Positions 43,147 to 53,652 of a stretch of 64,000 nt of DNA are shown here, piece after piece. The notes under the pieces are model-generated. The model had not been told where the DNA came from. It did no database searches and saw only the letters and a list, made by a program, of their open reading frames with translations. Each line of letters opens with the position of its first letter. Position 1 is the first letter of the stretch. The position numbers and the translations under genes are program-made. This DNA comes from Corallincola holothuriorum (GTDB taxonomy: Bacteria > Pseudomonadota > Gammaproteobacteria > Enterobacterales > Neiellaceae), in assembly GCF_003336225.1 (NCBI RefSeq), contig NZ_QPID01000006.1:230207-294206 (forward strand), written 5' to 3'.

Positions 43147-43644
43147 ATGACCTTTTGCAGATGTGCCGGGTTAGTTTTGGCAACGGTTTTATGCGCATTA
43201 TCGTCATCTCTATGGGCGAATGATTTGATCGTGAAACAGGGGCAGGTGGTCTGCACAGGGCTAGATGACAGGGGGCGTTACCAATATCAGATCTATCTTT
43301 ACCTGCAGAATGTAGGTAAAAGCAACCTCACTGTTATTACCAAAACCAGTGACGTACTGGGGATTTTTTACGAAGTGCCAGAGATCACCTTGAGCAATAG
43401 TGAATCGACGGTGGATGGAGGACTTTTGGTTCCACCAGCGGAAGAATTAGGCTTGGTGACTCTTTATCCCACTGATGTCGCAAGTGTTCATGACACATTC
43501 ACCTCAAGTGACAGGTTGCAAGATAAAGCGGTAATTAACTACCTTGCAAGAGAGATCTACTCTGGCCGATTCGGCAACTGGGTTGGTTCGGCAAAAAGCG
43601 CGCCTATTCAAGTTGTTAATAGTGTTAAGTCGTGTATTGAATAA
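43147..43644 (+). CDS. Exported protein, unknown function
   Basis: A 165-residue protein with a signal peptide (1-24, ending SSLWAND). The mature part is beta-rich (DRGRYQYQIYLYLQNVGKSN, LTVITKTSDVLGIF) with two cysteines (VVCTG and KSCIE) likely to form a disulphide. Family not recognised. It is transcribed toward the kinase gene, whose end lies about 75 bases away on the other strand. Confidence 0.65.
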   Translation: MTFCRCAGLVLATVLCALSSSLWANDLIVKQGQVVCTGLDDRGRYQYQIYLYLQNVGKSNLTVITKTSDVLGIFYEVPEITLSNSESTVDGGLLVPPAEELGLVTLYPTDVASVHDTFTSSDRLQDKAVINYLAREIYSGRFGNWVGSAKSAPIQVVNSVKSCIE

Positions 43645-43720
43645 ACAAGGTATCGCTGGTGAGGCGTATACTCAATGCTGGTTTCTATCTTAAATCTCAA
43701 GGTTTGATGGCGGCATCCAA

Positions 43721-45919
43721 TCAGCCCATTGCTGTACTGATTGGAAGGCGTATGTCTATTCGTAAGCCGCCGCGTTTGCTTCTTGCCGCAGCAATAGTGC
43801 CAGAATGCGCCTCCACTAAGCTTTTACAGATGGACAAGCCGAGACCCGAGCCGCCGGTATCCCTGCTGCGCGATCCTTCGGCTCTAAATAGTCGTTCAAA
43901 TAGCCTTGGCAAATCCTCGTTCATCACGCCTGGTGCAGAATCTTCCACGCGGATATGCAGTTCATGGGCTTGCTGTCTTGCTAAGAGGCGAATACAACCC
44001 GGTGTGTCGGTGTAACGTATACTGTTTCGCAATAGGTTAACCAGCACTTGTTTAAAGCGCACAGCATCAACATCAATATGCAGTTGCGCATCGATATTTA
44101 AGCGAACTTCAATATCAAATCCTGCATCTTCGCCGAGCTCCTGAAATTCGTCTCCCGCTTCTTCTAACAGCTCAAGGGCGGGAAGTGTTTGAAAGTTCAA
44201 CTCCAGTAGTCCGCTATCCGCGCGAGCCAACTGATAGATATCGTGGATCAGTTGGTTAAGCTCAGCAATCTTTCCGTGCAGTTTGCGATAAGCTCCTTGG
44301 CGGTCGTCGACTAGATCATATTCCAGCCCTTCAAGTTGTAGCTTAAGCACAGCAAGCGGCGTACGGAGTTCATGAGAAACTTCTGCCAGCAGATTATTCT
44401 TTCGGGCGATAGCTTCTTCCATGACCTGGTTCTTTAACTGCGCGACCCGCCGTTTGCTGTAGAGATAGAGGATCAACCCGATCAAAATTAATATGCTAAA
44501 TATTTGAACTGTAATTAGTCTGTTTCGTTCCAGCTTGTGCTGTTTGGCAACGGCTTGCTGTAAGGCTCGATCCTTTTCTAACAGGCTGATTTTATGCTCT
44601 TTGTTAAGTGATTCCACGCTCGCCTGCAAGTGACCTATGGTCAGGTTTTTTCCTTGGCCAAAAAGCTTCTTTTCTACCAGGGCGCTCTCTTTATAGGCCT
44701 TTAATGCTTTAAACGGCATATTTTCTAATTCGAACAGCTCGCTGCGTAACAAATACAGCTTGGCTAAGCCATCGAGGTCTTCTTCTTCGATGGCTTTTAC
44801 CAATGCGCGATCCACCAAGGCATGGGCGCGGTCGAACTGCTTTAATTTACCGGCAAGTTCGGCCTCAAATCTTTGTCCAAGTGCCACTAAGTGTTTATCT
44901 TCGGCAGTCGTCGCTTTATCTATTCCCTGTTTTAAAACCCCTTCAGCGAGCAGATACTGGCCTTGCCTGGTGTAACTGCGGCCAAGATTGATGAGTGCCC
45001 AACCTTGGTTTCTGTTGGCGTCGATGCTTTTGAATTTTTCAAGGGCTTGAAGAAGGAGCCGCGTGCTTTGTTCCCACTGTTTACGTTCGCCTGCGAGTAT
45101 TCCTAATTTCATGTAGTCGTGGCCAATGTCACTGGCATTGTCGTATTTCTTGTCAATGTTAAGTGCTTGGTTAAAGTAGCTTTCTGCTCGCTCGAAATCC
45201 CCAGTGTCAATGTACAGTGAGCCAATGTTGTATAGCGTACTTGCTATCCCTCTCTCATCGTTTAGTTCGGTTTCTAATGCTAAATTTTTCTGCATATAGC
45301 TCAACGCAAGATCATACTGACCACGTTTTTCGAACAGTTGAGATAGCAGGGTGTTCGCAGAGAGAACGCCATCGAGGTAACCCACTTCCTGGCTCAATGT
45401 GAGCCCTTTTTGGGCATAAGGCTGCACTTCCGACAAGCGGGATATCGCTCGTAACCCGCGCGCCACATTCAGGTTGGCACGGGCGACGGCGCGCCGGCTG
45501 TCTGTTTGCTCTGCCAGTGACAGTGCCGTCTTGAAGTGCGCGATCGCTTTTAAATAGTTGCTGCGGGTATACGCAATATTACCTAGGTTATTTTCGGCGC
45601 GGATCTGGTACGAGGGCTGCCTCTGCTCTACGGAGTCACCAAGCAGTTGCAAGTTATATTGTTCCGCTTGTTTCAGTCGCCCAGTGGTACGAAGCAACTG
45701 TACCAACCTGTCCATCGCTTCCAATCTAACGTGGGGCTGTTGGTTATAGTGTCCAGCCGTTAAATAGCTTTCGATCAGCGTCACTCTGCTGCTGATCTGT
45801 TCTGCGCTTAGTGTGTTATCAGCGACTAACTCTTCTGGAAGGGGTTGTGATTGCTCATCAGCCCACACCAATTTTGCGTAGCATAAGAGGATGATAAGCG
45901 GGACAAAGTAACGAAGCAT
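43721..45919 (-). CDS. TPR-containing sensor histidine kinase
   Basis: A 732-residue membrane kinase. Signal-like N-terminus (1-20). A long periplasmic sensor region is built of tetratricopeptide repeats (about 55-400; for example YNIGSLYIDTGDFERAESYF, ALINLGRSYTRQGQYLLAEG), followed by a helical stretch. A transmembrane segment follows near 465-487 (LITVQIFSILILIGLILYLY), then a HisKA domain with H516 (EVSHELRTPLA). The HATPase domain has the N-box (LVNLLRNSIRYTD) and G-boxes (GGSGLGLSICKSLV). TPR sensors of this type sense periplasmic protein partners. The start ATG has no clear ribosome site. The OmpR-type regulator at 41057 is the nearest receiver. Confidence 0.9.
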   Translation of the reverse strand: MLRYFVPLIILLCYAKLVWADEQSQPLPEELVADNTLSAEQISSRVTLIESYLTAGHYNQQPHVRLEAMDRLVQLLRTTGRLKQAEQYNLQLLGDSVEQRQPSYQIRAENNLGNIAYTRSNYLKAIAHFKTALSLAEQTDSRRAVARANLNVARGLRAISRLSEVQPYAQKGLTLSQEVGYLDGVLSANTLLSQLFEKRGQYDLALSYMQKNLALETELNDERGIASTLYNIGSLYIDTGDFERAESYFNQALNIDKKYDNASDIGHDYMKLGILAGERKQWEQSTRLLLQALEKFKSIDANRNQGWALINLGRSYTRQGQYLLAEGVLKQGIDKATTAEDKHLVALGQRFEAELAGKLKQFDRAHALVDRALVKAIEEEDLDGLAKLYLLRSELFELENMPFKALKAYKESALVEKKLFGQGKNLTIGHLQASVESLNKEHKISLLEKDRALQQAVAKQHKLERNRLITVQIFSILILIGLILYLYSKRRVAQLKNQVMEEAIARKNNLLAEVSHELRTPLAVLKLQLEGLEYDLVDDRQGAYRKLHGKIAELNQLIHDIYQLARADSGLLELNFQTLPALELLEEAGDEFQELGEDAGFDIEVRLNIDAQLHIDVDAVRFKQVLVNLLRNSIRYTDTPGCIRLLARQQAHELHIRVEDSAPGVMNEDLPRLFERLFRAEGSRSRDTGGSGLGLSICKSLVEAHSGTIAAARSKRGGLRIDIRLPISTAMG

Positions 45920-46015
45920 GGGGGTACACGTAAGATGAGTCTAATGCAGGGTATTTTATTCGGCTTGACGCCTATGTCTATTGATAACCAAGAATTGTGC
46001 TGTAATCGACCATAC

Positions 46016-46810
46016 TCAGTTGTTGTGCGGCAAGCCATATTTCTGTTTCAGTGCGTCCACACTTTCCTGATGAGTTTTCAGGAACTTGTCAAAGCTTGCG
46101 ATAAGTCCGGGGTAGTGTGCTGTGCTTAAATGGCGTGAACTGCGAATCAACGGCAACTGCTCGGCGACCACCAAAGCGTTAGGTTTAGCTATGATTTGTT
46201 GCAGGTATTGTTTAGTCACTGCGGTATTTAAATACACCCCGTCCAACGCGCCACTGATCACCATGTTTATTAACACACCGATGTTTGCATCGGTATGTAT
46301 TTCAATATCACCGCGGTCGATCATCGCCTGATACGGTACCGGAGTAAATCCGAGGAGAATGCCCAATCTTTTTAGTGAAGGCAGTGTCATAGCCTGCTGA
46401 GATGGCGCAACCATAACACCGTCGATATAGCTGGTAACTGGCTGACTGTAGTATATTTTGTTGCTCTTTTTTGCTTCTGGAGCCCATTGGGGGTTATCAG
46501 GATAGATAAGCGCAGATTCGCCGCTTATCAGTGTCAACGTTCGTCGCTTTACTGAGTAAGGTTGGTAGCGGATCTGTTTATTTAAATAGCTCGCAAAAAG
46601 ATCAAATAACTCGCGATTAAACCCCTGATAACTATCTTTCTCCCAGAGCGAGTATGGCGCGTAGAATGGGAAGTCTTGCACGCCTAACTGGATAATCCCT
46701 TGCTGAACGGGAGATTTAAGCTTTGATCCGGCGGCTGATTCAGCGATCCCACTGGCGAGGAATGTCAACAGCAGCGCTAGTTTGTACGGGCTAAAATTAA
46801 CTAACTGCAT
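46016..46810 (-). CDS. Periplasmic solute-binding protein, SBP_bac_3 type
   Basis: A 264-residue protein with signal peptide (1-26). It is in the amino-acid-binding (PF00497-like) fold: IQLGVQDFPFYAPYSLWEKDSYQGFNRELFD is the typical first lobe, and GVLINMVISGALDGVYLNTA is the second-lobe switch. No ABC permease or ATPase is adjacent. It lies just upstream of the TPR kinase gene on the same strand (about 96 bases apart), so it may be a ligand-sensing partner rather than a transporter part. Ribosome site weak. Confidence 0.78.
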   Translation of the reverse strand: MQLVNFSPYKLALLLTFLASGIAESAAGSKLKSPVQQGIIQLGVQDFPFYAPYSLWEKDSYQGFNRELFDLFASYLNKQIRYQPYSVKRRTLTLISGESALIYPDNPQWAPEAKKSNKIYYSQPVTSYIDGVMVAPSQQAMTLPSLKRLGILLGFTPVPYQAMIDRGDIEIHTDANIGVLINMVISGALDGVYLNTAVTKQYLQQIIAKPNALVVAEQLPLIRSSRHLSTAHYPGLIASFDKFLKTHQESVDALKQKYGLPHNN

Positions 46811-46916
46811 TGGCTCGTTATTAATCCTGTTGGGATCTTACTTAATCTCTAACAATAGTTGATTTTGCACGTTGCAGAACAACAAATTACTCAACTGATT
46901 AATACGCTTGTTTTGG

Positions 46917-48596
46917 TCACATATCCGTATATTGCGGTCCTGATCCACCCTCCGGGGTGACCCACTGAATATTCTGGGAAGGGTCTTTAATATCACAGCA
47001 CTTACAGTGCAGGCAGTTTTGACTATTGATAACAAAGTTGGTTTTGCCGTCGATCTGTTGTACTTCATATACGCCAGCGGGGCAGTAGCGTTGTGCTGGT
47101 TCGTTGTAACTGCTGAGGTTTACGTTGATCGGGATACTGTCGTCCGTGAGTTGCAGATGATTTGGCTGGTCATGGTCGTGATTTAGATTGGACAAAAACA
47201 GTGATGCCGTACGACTGAAGGTGATGGTTTTATCGGGCTTTGGATAGTTGATAGGCGGCGCATCAGCCGCGGTTAGCATATGTTCATGATCATGGCTTTG
47301 GTCGCGGCTATGCCAAAAAAGGTGTCCGTTCAGCAGATTTTGTTCTAACCAATTTAGCGCCCCGCCTGCCAGTAGCCCAAAACGATGTAGGTTAGCGACA
47401 CTGTTGCGATGGCAATAAAGTGATCTGCCTAACCACGAGTTTTCGACCCGACTGTCGAAATCTGTGATTGTATGGTTCGTCGCTGTGTTCTCTGTTGCCT
47501 CTGCAGCCCCTTTAGTTGCAGCCCCTTTAGTTGCGGCGGCTGCGATAGCTTCGGCGGCTAACATGCCGGACTTCATCGCAGTATGGGAGCCTTTAATACG
47601 TGCAGCATCTAATGTGCCCGCATCGCAGCCGATCAACATACCGCCAGGGAAGCTCATTTTCGGCAATGAATGCCAACCACCTTTTGCAATGGTGCGGGCG
47701 CCGTAGCTCAGACGTTCGCCCTCTGCGAGCAGATGATTGAGCATCGGGTGGCGCTTAAACTGTTGAAACTCTTCAAATGGATCCAGGTGCGGATTCTGAT
47801 AGTTAAGGTCGACGATTAACCCGATATATACCTGCTGGTTCTCGCCGTGATAGATAAAGCCGCCGCCGTTCGCTTTGTGGCCACTGCCCTCAGTCAGTGG
47901 CCAGCCGAAGGTATGTTGGGTTAGCCCTGGTTGGTGCTTGTCTTTACTGACGCGCCATACTTCTTTAAAGCCAAGGGCGTAATGCTGCGGATCTTTGCCT
48001 GCATCCAGCGCAAACCTATTTACGACCTGTTTGCCTAAGTGACCTCGGCAGCCTTCTGCCAGCAGGGTATAAGGGGCAAGGATCTCCATCCCTAACATGC
48101 CACCGGGCTTAAGCTCTCCCTGCTTGTCACGCCCCATGTCACCGGTGATCACGCCAACGACTTGTTCACCTTCATATTTAAGTTGATGCGCACTGAAGCC
48201 GGGAAAGATATCGACGCCTAATGCTTGTGCTTGTTCCGCTAGCCAGCGGCAGAGCTTGCCAAGACTAAGGATCTTGCAACCGTCATTGTGTAAGGCTTTG
48301 GGTACAGTCCATTCAGGCATCAACTTGCTGGCTGTTTGGGAGAGGCGAAGTAACTGATCTTGATTGACGCTAAGGCCTAATGGAGCTTGCCGCCAGAGTT
48401 CGCCGGGAAACAACTCTTGCAGTGCTATCGGGTCGAATACGGCACCAGAAAGGATATGTGCACCGACCTCCGGGCCTTTTTCCAACACACAGATATTCAT
48501 TTCTGGCTGCAGTTGCTTCGCTCGGATCGCTGCTGAAAGCCCCGCTGGCCCTGCGCCCACGATCAGCAGATCGAAACTCATCTGTTCCCGTTGCAT
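46917..48596 (-). CDS. Electron-transfer flavoprotein-ubiquinone oxidoreductase
   Basis: A 559-residue ETF-QO, passing electrons from reduced ETF to ubiquinone during fatty-acid and amino-acid oxidation. FAD-binding VGAGPAGLSAAIRA lies near the N-terminus, with GPEVGAHILSGAVFDP, EGCRGHLGKQ and LIGCDAGTLDAARIKGSHTAMKSG in the body. The C-terminal 4Fe-4S domain has Cys in CPAGVYEV and CLHCKCCDIKDP. An alanine/threonine-rich insert with a repeated ATKGA unit is near residues 355-380. Start M1 (GGGAA upstream) or M6 are both possible. Divergent from etfB-etfA, with which it forms one functional unit. Confidence 0.95.
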   Translation of the reverse strand: MQREQMSFDLLIVGAGPAGLSAAIRAKQLQPEMNICVLEKGPEVGAHILSGAVFDPIALQELFPGELWRQAPLGLSVNQDQLLRLSQTASKLMPEWTVPKALHNDGCKILSLGKLCRWLAEQAQALGVDIFPGFSAHQLKYEGEQVVGVITGDMGRDKQGELKPGGMLGMEILAPYTLLAEGCRGHLGKQVVNRFALDAGKDPQHYALGFKEVWRVSKDKHQPGLTQHTFGWPLTEGSGHKANGGGFIYHGENQQVYIGLIVDLNYQNPHLDPFEEFQQFKRHPMLNHLLAEGERLSYGARTIAKGGWHSLPKMSFPGGMLIGCDAGTLDAARIKGSHTAMKSGMLAAEAIAAAATKGAATKGAAEATENTATNHTITDFDSRVENSWLGRSLYCHRNSVANLHRFGLLAGGALNWLEQNLLNGHLFWHSRDQSHDHEHMLTAADAPPINYPKPDKTITFSRTASLFLSNLNHDHDQPNHLQLTDDSIPINVNLSSYNEPAQRYCPAGVYEVQQIDGKTNFVINSQNCLHCKCCDIKDPSQNIQWVTPEGGSGPQYTDM

Positions 48597-48647
48597 CTTG
48601 TTCAGTTCCCTTTACACAAAACCTGATAGTTGTCACCTTGATACAGG

Positions 48648-48663
48648 TTTACGTTAACGTCAA
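48648..48663. promoter_or_regulatory. Candidate LiuR-type operator between ETF-QO and etfBA
   Basis: TTTACGTTAACGTCAA lies in the shared upstream region of the divergent ETF genes. It resembles the LiuR box (TTTACGTnAACGTAAA-like) which, from comparative genomics, controls branched-chain amino-acid and fatty-acid oxidation genes, including ETF genes, in Alteromonadales. Match judged by eye. Confidence 0.55.
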
Positions 48664-48777
48664 CGAAAACTAAGATAATCAAAACATGACAGATTGGAAA
48701 GCCATTCTTACAGCAGCGCTCTGGCGTGCTAATGGCACTGGCATTTAGCCTAGTCTGGTTGAATTAATGGGGTAGAA

Positions 48778-49527
48778 ATGAAGGTTTTAGTAGCTATTAA
48801 GCGAGTGATCGATCCCAGCGTTAAGGTGCGGGTAAAGACTGATGGCACTGGGATTGAGACCGCAGGGGTTAAAATGGCCGTTAATCCATTTTGTGAGATA
48901 GCAGTAGAGCAAGCCGTGCAGCTGAAAGAGGCTGGTCTCGCAAGTGAAGTGGTTACCGTGTCAATTGGTGACGGTGCAAGTCAGGAGCAGTTGCGCACTA
49001 GCTTAGCATTGGGCGCCGATCGTGCGGTTCACTTGCAAACAGATAGTGAACTGGAACCGTTAAATGTCGCCAAATTGCTTAAAGGGGTGGTTGACCGTGA
49101 GTCACCCGGACTAGTGCTGCTGGGTAAGCAGTCGATTGATGGCGACAATAATCAAACTGGCCAGATGCTTGCCGGGCTATTGAACTGGTCGCAGGGTACG
49201 TTTGCATCCAAAGTCGAGATTGACGGGAATAAGGTCAATGTGACGCGAGAGCTGGATTCAGGACTACAAACATTATGCCTGACGTTACCAGCTGTAATTT
49301 CTACAGATCTGCGCTTGAATACTCCACGTTTTGCATCTCTGCCCAACATCATGAAAGCGCGTCAGAAACCGCTGGAATCGGAGTCGGTTGATGAGCATCT
49401 ATCGGCCATGTCTCAACATATAGAGATACTAGAACTGAAGCCGCCCGCGCCCCGAAAAGCCGGGGTTAAAGTCAGTAGTGTCGATGAACTGGTCGATAAG
49501 TTACGCAATGAAGCGGGGGTGATCTGA
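48778..49527 (+). CDS. etfB: Electron-transfer flavoprotein beta subunit
   Basis: A 249-residue ETF beta subunit. MKVLVAIKRVIDPSVKVRVK is the typical start, followed by GVKMAVNPFCEIAVEQAVQL and the ETF-beta signature region (LELKPPAPRKAGVKVSSVDE near 220). It binds AMP and, with EtfA, takes electrons from acyl-CoA dehydrogenases to ETF-QO. It overlaps etfA by one base (TGATGG), so the two are co-translated. GGGGTAG precedes the ATG. Divergent from the ETF-QO gene. Confidence 0.96.
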   Translation: MKVLVAIKRVIDPSVKVRVKTDGTGIETAGVKMAVNPFCEIAVEQAVQLKEAGLASEVVTVSIGDGASQEQLRTSLALGADRAVHLQTDSELEPLNVAKLLKGVVDRESPGLVLLGKQSIDGDNNQTGQMLAGLLNWSQGTFASKVEIDGNKVNVTRELDSGLQTLCLTLPAVISTDLRLNTPRFASLPNIMKARQKPLESESVDEHLSAMSQHIEILELKPPAPRKAGVKVSSVDELVDKLRNEAGVI

Positions 49528-50492
49528 TGGCCGTGTTAGTGATAGCTGAGATACAAGGTGATGGTGTTGCTGGTCAGCGACTCAGTGAGCAAACCTGCCG
49601 CGCGGTGACTGCAGCGCAGCAGCTCTCCGACAATGTTGATCTGTTGTTGTGGGGAACGTCTAGCGCCCATATCGTCGACCAGTTACAGGGTTATCCGCTC
49701 GGACAGATCCACCTATTGGAGAGTGCCGCGGTCGAACATGGTTTAGCAGAATCTTTGGCGCCGGTGATTACTGCTCTGGCAGTGGATTATCAAGCTGTAG
49801 TGGCTGGCAGCAGTACGTTTGCTAAAGACCTATTACCGCGGGTAGCGGCTATGCTCGATGTTGGTATGACGTCTGATGTGATCGCGATTGAATCCGAGGA
49901 TACATTTATTCGCCCAATGTATGCGGGAAATGCCATCGCCAAAGTGCGTAGCCATGATGCTATTAAGGTCATTACTATCCGTAGTGCTGCATTTGCTTTG
50001 CCGCTAACTAATGGCTGTGATCCCGTCACTGTGGTGCGAGTGAGAGAGGATATCGCAGCATTGGCCGTGAATGACTTGTCGTCGTTTGTAAGTGAACAGA
50101 TCACTGAAAGTGAACGACCAGAGCTCAGTGCCGCTAAAGTCGTTGTGTCGGGCGGTCGGGGTCTACAAAGTGCTGAACAGTTTCATCTGGTTGAACAACT
50201 GGCTGACAAACTTAATGGCGCTGTAGGTGCATCGCGAGCTGCTGTAGACGCGGGTTTTATCGGCAATGATTTTCAAGTCGGACAGACAGGTAAGATAGTT
50301 GCGCCGGATCTGTATATCGCATTGGGGATCTCAGGGGCTATTCAGCATATCGCAGGGATGAAAGACGCTAAAGTGGTGGTCGCGATTAATAAAGATGCCG
50401 ATGCGCCTATTTTCGATGTGGCAGATTACGGCTTGGTGGGTGATCTGTTTGATCTTGTTCCTGAAATGATTAAGAGACTCCCTCAATCATAA
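49527..50492 (+). CDS. etfA: Electron-transfer flavoprotein alpha subunit
   Basis: A 321-residue ETF alpha subunit. The C-terminal FAD domain is clear: VSGGRGLQSAEQFHLVEQLA, GAVGASRAAVDAGFIGNDFQ, VGQTGKIVAPDLYIALGISG, IQHIAGMKDAKVVVAINKD. It carries the FAD that relays electrons from dehydrogenases to ETF-QO. Second gene of etfBA; the ATG shares a base with the etfB stop. Confidence 0.96.
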   Translation: MAVLVIAEIQGDGVAGQRLSEQTCRAVTAAQQLSDNVDLLLWGTSSAHIVDQLQGYPLGQIHLLESAAVEHGLAESLAPVITALAVDYQAVVAGSSTFAKDLLPRVAAMLDVGMTSDVIAIESEDTFIRPMYAGNAIAKVRSHDAIKVITIRSAAFALPLTNGCDPVTVVRVREDIAALAVNDLSSFVSEQITESERPELSAAKVVVSGGRGLQSAEQFHLVEQLADKLNGAVGASRAAVDAGFIGNDFQVGQTGKIVAPDLYIALGISGAIQHIAGMKDAKVVVAINKDADAPIFDVADYGLVGDLFDLVPEMIKRLPQS

Positions 50493-50592
50493 ATATTTTG
50501 TATTGCTGGCAATTAAATTAAGTGACTCTTAGCTAGTAAGAGGAGAGTGACAAGTTATCGTTGTCCTCTCTCCTCAGCCCTGCTCTTTGATT

Positions 50593-50615
50593 AAGCTAAA
50601 TGATATTTAGCTTTT
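50593..50615. terminator. Hairpin between etfA and the lipoprotein gene
   Basis: AAGCTAAAT and ATTTAGCTT with a three-base loop, followed by TTTT. It lies about 100 bases after etfA, close to the convergent lipoprotein stop, and can terminate in both directions. A second imperfect stem (GAGGAGAG and CTCTCTCCTC) precedes it at about 50540-50575. Confidence 0.65.
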
Positions 50616-50630
50616 GTGGGAGGGCAGGTG

Positions 50631-51122
50631 TTACCGTAGAGGAGGCTCTGCAGTTTCTTCTTGTGTGACTTTTAATTGTTCATTCGCTTGGTCAACTGTT
50701 ATTTTTCCAAATAACACATCCAGTAAAATCTGTAAGCGTTGTTCGGCATCACCAAACTTCCCAAAGCCACCATATTGCAATGCATCAAAATTAAGTGCAC
50801 CCAACCTTTCACCGTTCTTATTGACCGTCATCTCAACGTCTTTCATATAAGTAGCAATATCCCAACCCCACCATGCTCTATATGAAAATACGTAGTCGTC
50901 AGGGGTCGACTCGCTGACTGCCATGACAACGGTTGAGTCGTAGCCATTATCCTTGAACCACTTGACCAATACTGGCAAAACGCTTTCTCTGGTGGGTTCA
51001 TCTTTCAAAATGACGATTTTTGCACCGGGCTCTACGTTAACTTGTTCGAGATAAGTGACTCCCTTGTCAGTTGCACAACCGGTGACAAAAAGCATAAACA
51101 CAAAAATTATTGAATACTTCAT
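50631..51122 (-). CDS. Lipoprotein of the Sbal_3080-like type
   Basis: A 163-residue lipoprotein: signal peptide with lipobox FVTGC (Cys 16), then a compact alpha/beta domain (KIVILKDEPTRESVLPVLVK, FKDNGYDSTVV, SYRAWWGWDIATYMKDVEMT). I believe it belongs to the small lipoprotein family named Sbal_3080 in Shewanella, whose function is not known; the name is from memory. The start follows GAAGG. Convergent with etfBA; no operon. Confidence 0.65.
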   Translation of the reverse strand: MKYSIIFVFMLFVTGCATDKGVTYLEQVNVEPGAKIVILKDEPTRESVLPVLVKWFKDNGYDSTVVMAVSESTPDDYVFSYRAWWGWDIATYMKDVEMTVNKNGERLGALNFDALQYGGFGKFGDAEQRLQILLDVLFGKITVDQANEQLKVTQEETAEPPLR

Positions 51123-51618
51123 TCCATGACCTTCATTGGATAATTAATGGGCGGTTGGAAACAACCTTCAAAATATACGCTTCACACACGTCTTAATGCT
51201 AACTTCATCGTTCTCGAGAAATTTAATAAGACTTGTTTCAAGGTAAAGCGGGCAATAGTCTACCTATTAATCAGTAGATAGTCACATAAGTTCAAACAAA
51301 AATTAACAGTTTGTTAACCTAGCTGGTGACGCAAGCGTTTTATGTTGAGTGATAAGTGATTTGATTATTTGTATCACTGACGCGACTCTGTATTGATTGG
51401 TTACGGCTCTTTCTCTTGCAGAGAGACGGGCTATAGTTCGCCTGATTCACGCCGGACTATATGCTCTTGATTATGTGTTAATTGCGAGTGTTGTTTAACG
51501 TGGAATTATATTAAGGTTGACACATCCGACCAGTACTTGTTTTACTGAGCGCTACGAATGACAGATGTATCCACTTTGATAGCCATCTGCAGAAGAATAC
51601 AGATGTTAGGAGTATATT
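51123..51618. other. Intergenic region, no gene seen
   Basis: About 495 bases between divergent genes. Moderately AT-rich with no palindrome, repeat or RNA feature that I can support. Promoters for both neighbours are presumably here. Confidence 0.4.
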
Positions 51619-52086
51619 GTGGCTGAAAATTACGTGCTGAGAACCCAGAGACTGCTCTCCAAGCTTCCCTTTAGTAGTTGGTTATTTGGCAAGGTGATCA
51701 GCCGTCGTGCGCCATACTTCGGTACAATTACGCCGCGTATTACTCAGGTTATTCCAGGTAAGTGCGAATGTTTGATCCGCAAGCGCCGTGGTGTTGAAAA
51801 TCACATAGGTACGGTTCACGTTATTGCCATCGCAAATGGCCTAGAGATGGCGATGGGAACCATGGCGGAAGCTTCTATTCCTCGCCACCTTCGCTGGATC
51901 CCGAAAGGGATGACACTGGATTACACGGCGAAAGCAGGGTCGGACATCCGCTGTGTGGCTGAGGTAGATCAGTCGGCATGGCAGGTCGGAGATATGCCTG
52001 TCACGGTGACCGCGTTAGACGATAACGACACGGTCGTGGTCAAAGGCAGTATTAATCTGTGGATCTCAGAAAAGCCAAGCAAATAG
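51619..52086 (+). CDS. Hotdog-fold DUF4442/PaaI-like thioesterase
   Basis: A 155-residue protein with start GTG at 51619 and AGGAG six bases upstream. The sequence runs LPFSSWLFGKVISRRAPYFG, then the hotdog helix region HIGTVHVIAIANGLEMAMGT and strands GMTLDYTAKAGSDIRCVAEV and VVVKGSINLWIS. This is the DUF4442 (PaaI-like) hotdog family, whose members are presumed acyl-CoA thioesterases; substrate unknown. Stand-alone gene; a palindrome-rich repeat starts soon after its stop. Confidence 0.8.
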   Translation: MAENYVLRTQRLLSKLPFSSWLFGKVISRRAPYFGTITPRITQVIPGKCECLIRKRRGVENHIGTVHVIAIANGLEMAMGTMAEASIPRHLRWIPKGMTLDYTAKAGSDIRCVAEVDQSAWQVGDMPVTVTALDDNDTVVVKGSINLWISEKPSK

Positions 52087-52139
52087 TTATTGGGTTATTC
52101 CCGCTTCAAAATGAAAGCATTAATAGTTAAAGCCAACGT

Positions 52140-52420
52140 TCCCAAATTCTTTTTTAAAGAGACTGGGAGAGGGCAAGAGTGAGGTGCTTTTGCTATTTGC
52201 TGTTCAATACTAAAGTCAGATACCGAGCGAAACGCTAAAAGACCCCTCATCTCAATCTTCTCCCCAGGGGAGAAGAGGCTAAAAACAAGGGAGCGATAAT
52301 TACGGTGCCCCCTCCAGACGACGAAATAGCGGCCAATTAAGGCGATACGATTCTTAGTTCCCTCTCCAAGGGGAAAAGGCAAGAGTGAGCGGTCTTCACT
52401 ATTTGCCGTTCAATGGTAAA
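52140..52420. repeat. Palindrome-rich intergenic repeat, unit A and start of unit B
   Basis: This region has two tandem units of about 210 bases, recognised by AGATACCGAGCGAAACGCTA, CCTCATCTCAATCTTCTCC with its complementary GGGGAGAAGAGG, AACAAGGGAGCGATAATTAC and CTCTCCAAGGGGA. Unit A is here and unit B continues at 53653-53830 beyond the IS element. The style resembles REP/intergenic palindromic elements seen across gammaproteobacterial genomes. It follows the thioesterase gene and may also act as a transcription stop. Confidence 0.75.
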
Positions 52421-52487
52421 TGTAGTGGTCTAATCATCCCGGACACCATTTAAGGTGGTAAAGTCGCCACCATAGAAGAGGTGTTCA

Positions 52488-53644
<1,157 letters not shown>

Positions 53645-53652
53645 CCACTACA

